This document shows, in pieces, positions 59,611-64,000 of a DNA stretch of 64,000 nucleotides. The notes below the pieces were generated by a model. It had not been told where the DNA came from and made no database searches. It saw only the letters and a list, made by a program, of their open reading frames with translations. The position numbers were made by a program, and so were the translations under genes. This stretch comes from Symbiodinium natans. Lineage: Eukaryota > Sar > Dinophyceae > Suessiales > Symbiodiniaceae. Within the stretch, counting starts at the first letter, position 1; each line of letters begins with the position of its first letter. Location: positions 510,674 to 574,673 of the forward strand of contig CAJNDS010000113.1 of NCBI GenBank assembly GCA_905221605.1. Reading direction: 5' to 3'.

Positions 59611-62156
59611 GTGTGTGTGGTGTGTGGGAGGTGTAGGAGTACAGCTTAGCGTCTGGCTGCAGAATGGGTTGCGAGGGCATCTTTGCCCGGCTCCTTGCAC
59701 TCGGGCCATACTCGGCTCCATTTCAGGGGGGGGTTGATGTTCAAGGGAACCCTAAACCCTAAACCCTAAACCCTAAACCCTAAACCCTAAACCCTAAACC
59801 CTAAACCCTAAACCCTAAACCTTAAGATCGACGAGGCAGTCCTCTTTCTTTGCTGACCGGTCCGTGCCCGTGCCTCTCAATGAAACCCAAATGGCCTACT
59901 CTAACCCCCATGAACCCCTAAACCCTAAACCCTAAAGGCCTACCCGGCGTCCTTGCAAGCTGAAGGTCCTGAACAGTCAGGCCTCCGAGCGAGGCGAACA
60001 TGTGCATTTGGTATACCCAACCCCTGAGCACAGGTTCCCGCTATGGTGGTCCTGTGCCAGTGAACGTCTACAGTTTGCGGGGTGGGGCAAACCAAATACC
60101 CCGTCTTGCTGCTGATGAAGCCAGCTGTTTTGCAAGATTGCTGATGAAACCCTCATCCCGATAACGACCTAAACTCTAAACACTAAAACCCAGGTTCAAT
60201 AAGTTCTACAAGGAGGGGCCCCCTTACTATACGAACTAGTTCAGGCACTTAGAGCCTACTACTCCGGACCCTCATAAGTTATAACCCAATTTAAGGCCCT
60301 TGGAACTCTACTTCTAGCTTCAAATGCATGTGGGCACGCCTCAGGCGATTCTCTTTTCTCCTCGGGTTCAGCCAGGCCATGCCGCCTGTTGAAACCGGGT
60401 GACACTTTCAGAGCTGCAGGGCATCCATCACTTTACAAGTTGAAGTCAGTAAAGTTTTTGTCTTGGTAGCATATGAAAAAGATTATATACTTTTAACTTG
60501 AATCCAATTTTGAGTTCCATGGATCCAACAGGGAACAAGTTGTGACGCCTAGGGTTTAGGGGGTGTAGGGGGAAGAGCCCTGACATCTTCAGGACATTCT
60601 TTGTCTGTTGCTGGGGCAAACTGCCAGAATAAGCAATAGCACAGACTGGACAACAAACGCCATAAACCTTAAACCTGTAAATATTCTAGAAAATGTAATG
60701 TAAAGCACACATAGTGCATAACTCCCTAAATCATGTATGCAACATATAACATAAAGTACACATAGTATATAATGAGCCCCCCCCCCCCCCCCCCCCACAG
60801 TTGATACATGGTCTGGCGCACTGCAGCCCTTGGAACGACTTGGAACAGCGCAGCTCTTCTCGCTATGCTTGGCGCATCAGCGAGTTTAGGGCTTAATTAG
60901 GTTTAAGGCTTAGGGTTTAGGGTTTGGGAGTTTGCTAGCAGCCCGTATGCTTGGGACTTGCAACGTGATTCTCTCGCGGCCACCAGATAATCCCTCATAA
61001 ATCCAAAAGAACACACCCCAGAATCAACCCTAACTAAACCCTAAACCCTAAACCCTAAACCCCAGAACCCAAAACACCCAACAAAAACCAAAGCCCCCAA
61101 AACATTATAAAGGGTCTGCGGGAACAAGAACGCAGGACATCGGAGTCTTTCATTCGCAGAGCTACCGGCGTTGGCTCTCATTCATCATGGGTTTGCCTAC
61201 TACCCCCCTCTATGAGGGTTTAGGGTTTAGGGTTTAGGGTTTAGGGTTTAGGGCTACTACCCCCCCTAGGTTCCCCCTATAGAGGGGGGTAGTAGGGGAA
61301 CTCATGAAGTCAGCCGTATCCGCGCGAGTACACGAGCAGGTACTCGGGAAAAACTTGGTCCTCGCTGAAGCAACAGGCTTCTTTGGGTTCTTCATGGGCT
61401 TGTAGGAGCCTAAACCCTAAACCCTAAACCCTAAACCCCAAACCCCAAACCCCAAACCCTAAACCCTAACACGTTGCTTGCCTGCGCTTGCTTGGCTTTT
61501 AGCCCTCGGGATGTCATGTTTCCCTCTCGGGCCCTCGGGTTCTGGTTTGTAGATTTTGAAGGCCGAACGCTGAATCGTTATGTTTAGGGTTTAGGGTTTA
61601 GGGTTTGGGGTTTGGGGTTTCGGGTTTGGGGTTTGGGGTTAGTGTCTAGGTTTGGATTTGGGGTTCCAGAGGGGACAAGCTGTGTTGGGGGAAGGGGCTT
61701 GGGGCTGAAACCCCCCCCCCCCCCCTATAATCTCAGAATAAATGGGGCTTAGGGTTTTTTTAAGGCCAGGGTTTACGGTTTAGGGTTTGGGGTTTCGGGT
61801 TTACGTGTTTAGCAGGGTTCAGGCCTTAGGGTTTGCCCCGAGTGCTGCTCATGCGGTTCTTGGTGAGCTGGCCTGTTTACACGGCAGTCCCAGTGGCCAG
61901 CGTGGAAAAATGGCTTTTTGGGGTTTAGGGTTTAGGGCGAGTGTTTAGGGTTTAGGGTTTAGGGCTAGGGTTTGGGGTTTAGGGGCTTAGGGGTCAGGGT
62001 TTCAGGGTTTAGGGTTTAGGGCTAGGGTTTAGGGTTCAGGGGTTTAGGGTACGTTATGTTGGGCACCGACTGGGCAGCGTCCTTGTCGTACACCACAACC
62101 TCTTTGTACCTCAGCGACTTGGTGGAGACCGGGTTTTGGAGGTTCTTTGGTTTGGG

Positions 62157-62242
62157 GGTTTAGGGTTTAGGGTTTAGGGTTTAGGGTTTAGGGTTTAGGG
62201 TTTAGGGTTTAGGGTTTAGGGTTTAGGGTTTAGGGTTTAGGG
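62157..62242 (+). repeat. (TTTAGGG)n array
   Basis: Twelve near-perfect units directly next to the exon-like island at 62060-62140. Confidence 0.95.
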
Positions 62243-62612
62243 CGACAGGAACCCCGACAGCCCAATCCTTGTAGCGTCGAGTTCTGGTGGCTTCCGGGCG
62301 CTTACATCTTAACTGACCCTGAGATCCTTGTAACTTTGTTAATGAGCCTGAACCCTAAACCCTGAACCCCAAACCCTAGTGACACCGAACCCTTAAATCC
62401 CCACACTTCGCCCCACACCCCCCTCCTAAGCCTACGTCTGAAACCTTACACCCTAAGCCTTAAACCTCCCAAGCCCTAAATCTTACGCCCTTTTGAACCC
62501 AAACCCTAAACCCCAAACCCTAAGAACAGACGGCTGGGGGTCGCGGCGGCTTGCCCAAGCTGCTCACGCGGTCTCCAAAGACCTGAGGGAGTAGGGAGCT
62601 TAGAGTTCAGGG

Positions 62613-62727
62613 CTTGGCTGCTCCTAGCAGGGTAGCTAGAAATGTAATTTTTAGCTGCCTTCTTAAGAAACCCAATAGACCCAAAAAGGCTAAAGATGTA
62701 AAGTTACAGTAAAGCACTAAAAAAGAG
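62613..62727 (+). repeat. Dispersed duplicate block, copy 1
   Basis: About 115 bp starting CTTGGCTGCTCCTAGCAGGG; matches 63618-63731 at more than 90 percent by eye, same orientation. Confidence 0.85.
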
Positions 62728-62819
62728 GGTTTAAGGTTTAGGGTCAAACTTGGCAGAGGGAGGAAAACCCGAAACTCTACAACTTTCTGGGGGTCTGGGA
62801 CTTAGTTGTCCAGTACCTC

Positions 62820-62984
62820 GGGGTTTTAAAGGTTAACCTTTGGGATTATAAGGTGAATATAATACCCCAAAAAGGCTAAAGGCTGCCTACTCTACTACTA
62901 AGGGGTTTTAAAGGTTAACCTTTGGGATTATAAGGTGAGTAATAATACCCCAGAAAGGTTAAAGGTTGCCTACTCTACTACTAA
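62820..62984 (+). repeat. 82-bp tandem duplication
   Basis: Two adjacent copies starting GGGGTTTTAAAGGTTAACC (62820 and 62902), each ending in TGCCTACTCTACTACTAA, with a few differences. Confidence 0.9.
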
Positions 62985-63199
62985 TGGGGGATAGGATTAG
63001 GGGGACCCTTGGGGATATAGACCCTCTGACTAAGGTCCCTGTTTAAGAGAGCCAGAAGAGGGTTAAGAAGGAGTACCCTTTGAAGGGTCCCCCTTATCCT
63101 ACCTAGGAACTAAGGAGAAGTCTCGGCATCCCTTGTGTGCAAAGCTCGAGGCGAGGCTGCGGCGCGCAGTGGCCAGGGGCCTGCTTGACGTCCTCCTTT

Positions 63200-63445
63200 G
63201 CTAACCCTAAACCCTAAACCCTAAACCCTAAACCCTAAACCCTAAACCCTAAACCCTAAACCCTATACCCTAAACCCTAAACCCTAACATGGTGATCCCA
63301 AGGCTGGCACCTCGAGTGGGCGCGGAGAAGCGCCAGCTTCGTACGCTTGTATGGAATCGTGGGCTGAAGGTTCAGGGTTTAGGGTTTAGGGTTGAGGGAG
63401 GGTTTTAGGGTTTAGGGTTTAGGGTTTAGGGTTTAGGGTTTAGGG
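63200..63445. repeat. Opposed telomere-like arrays
   Basis: CCCTAAA at 63200-63290 and TTTAGGG at 63380-63445 face each other around a 90-bp unique island. Confidence 0.95.
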
Positions 63446-63617
63446 CCTTCATCTGGCTGATGTACGTGTCTAGGTGCTTCTTTCGGGTTCAGGGTTTGGG
63501 GTTTGGGGTTTAATTAAGGTTGAGGGTTTAGGGTTTAGGGTTTCAAGACGCCTGAGGGCGCTGCAGAATGGTAGGGACCATCGAAGACATCGCTCCTGCC
63601 CGCGTTTCTAGACTCAT

Positions 63618-63731
63618 CTTGGCTGCTCTTAGCAGGGTAGCTAGAAATGTGATTTTTAGCTGCCTTCTTAACAAAACCAATAGACCCAAAAAGGCTAAAG
63701 ATGTAAAGTTACAGTAAAGCACCACAAAGAG
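63618..63731 (+). repeat. Dispersed duplicate block, copy 2
   Basis: Second copy of the block at 62613-62727, differing at a handful of positions. Confidence 0.85.
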
Positions 63732-63855
63732 ATTTTGTTCCACTGCAAGCATGGAAGGGTCTATGTTTAGTGAGTCCAAGCTTGAGCTCACAAGATAGAG
63801 TCCACACTGCTTCCCGTGACGAAAACCCTAAACCCTAAACCCTTAAACCCCAAAG

Positions 63856-64000
63856 CCCAACCAACCAACACGCCCAACCAACCAACACGCCCAACCAACC
63901 AACACGCCCAACCAACCAACACGCCCAACCAACCAACACGCCCAACCAACCAACACGCCCAACCAACCAACACGCCCAACCAACCAACACGCCCAACCAA
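63856..64000. repeat. 17-bp minisatellite running off the window end
   Basis: Units of CCCAACCAACCAACACG, at least eight copies, nearly identical. The open frame through it (Leu-Val-Gly-Trp repeats on the minus strand) is repeat-driven. Confidence 0.95.

Larger units (their letters stand above)
59643..63613 (-). other. Possible third minus-strand gene, exon-like islands only
   Basis: Short unique islands between telomere-like arrays read as exons on the minus strand with AG before and GT or GC after: about 63546-63613 (MSLETRAGAMSSMVPTILQ), 63445-63480 (RKKHLDTYISQMK), 63300-63365 (SIQAYEAGASPRPLE), 62060-62140 (LRYKEVVVYDKDAAQ), about 59940-60000 (MFASLGGLTVQDLQLARTP) and a possible last exon near 59643-59715 (KWSRVWPECKEPGKDALA, stop). 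LRYKEVVVYD faintly recalls the end of a PARP catalytic domain, but I could not join the pieces in phase and do not assign a function. Confidence 0.35.

Noticed and set aside
59040-59636. 198-codon plus-strand and 160-codon minus-strand Tyr/Ile/Cys-rich ORFs
   Set aside because: Translations of GAT, TA and ACAT microsatellites; the first 35 codons overlap the antisense of the real TRM82-like exon 58983-59076.

Overview
The window reads as nuclear DNA of a dinoflagellate, most likely of the Symbiodiniaceae/Suessiales type; I cannot name the species. The reasons are hundreds of interstitial TTTAGGG (CCCTAAA) runs in both orientations, two host genes whose tiny exons are joined mostly by GC-AG introns with a G after the acceptor, head-to-tail host genes on one strand, and very large retroelement ORFs. 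I saw no bacterial gene structure, tRNA, rRNA or CRISPR. Exons were found by reading short non-repeat islands on both strands by eye; nothing was aligned or searched.

Layout. (1) About 0.8-27.1 kb, minus strand: a fragmented voltage-gated cation channel of the EAG/CNG type (S1-S6, C-linker, cyclic-nucleotide-binding fold) in about 19 exons of 25-190 nt. Its introns hold telomere-like arrays, a 68-bp satellite carrying a dead Ty1/copia-like protease fragment, a 79-bp satellite and several hairpin/MITE families. Positions 1-764 continue in the same frame but with three stops. (2) 27.1-31.7 kb: telomere-like arrays, two MITEs and a (CAGGGC)n hexanucleotide field with duplicated flanks. (3) About 31.7-48.2 kb, plus strand: one giant non-LTR retrotransposon with a coiled-coil ORF, two very large uncharacterised ORFs with repeated modules and hydrophobic segments, and an RNase H - APE endonuclease - reverse transcriptase - zinc finger protein. 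(4) About 48.1-59.1 kb, minus strand: a WD-repeat gene that I read as TRM82/WDR4, the non-catalytic subunit of tRNA m7G46 methyltransferase, in 11 or more exons starting at an ATG at 59076. (5) 59.1-64 kb: a microsatellite cluster, exon-like minus-strand islands that may form a third gene, duplicated blocks and a 17-bp minisatellite running off the window end.

The two host genes are not functionally linked. They matter together because both show the same architecture: 30-120-nt exons in exact phase, separated by introns built largely from telomere-type repeats. The retrotransposon lies between them on the opposite strand. Its unusual points are an RNase H domain upstream of the endonuclease, frame breaks between its ORFs, and about 3,200 codons of unrecognised modular protein.
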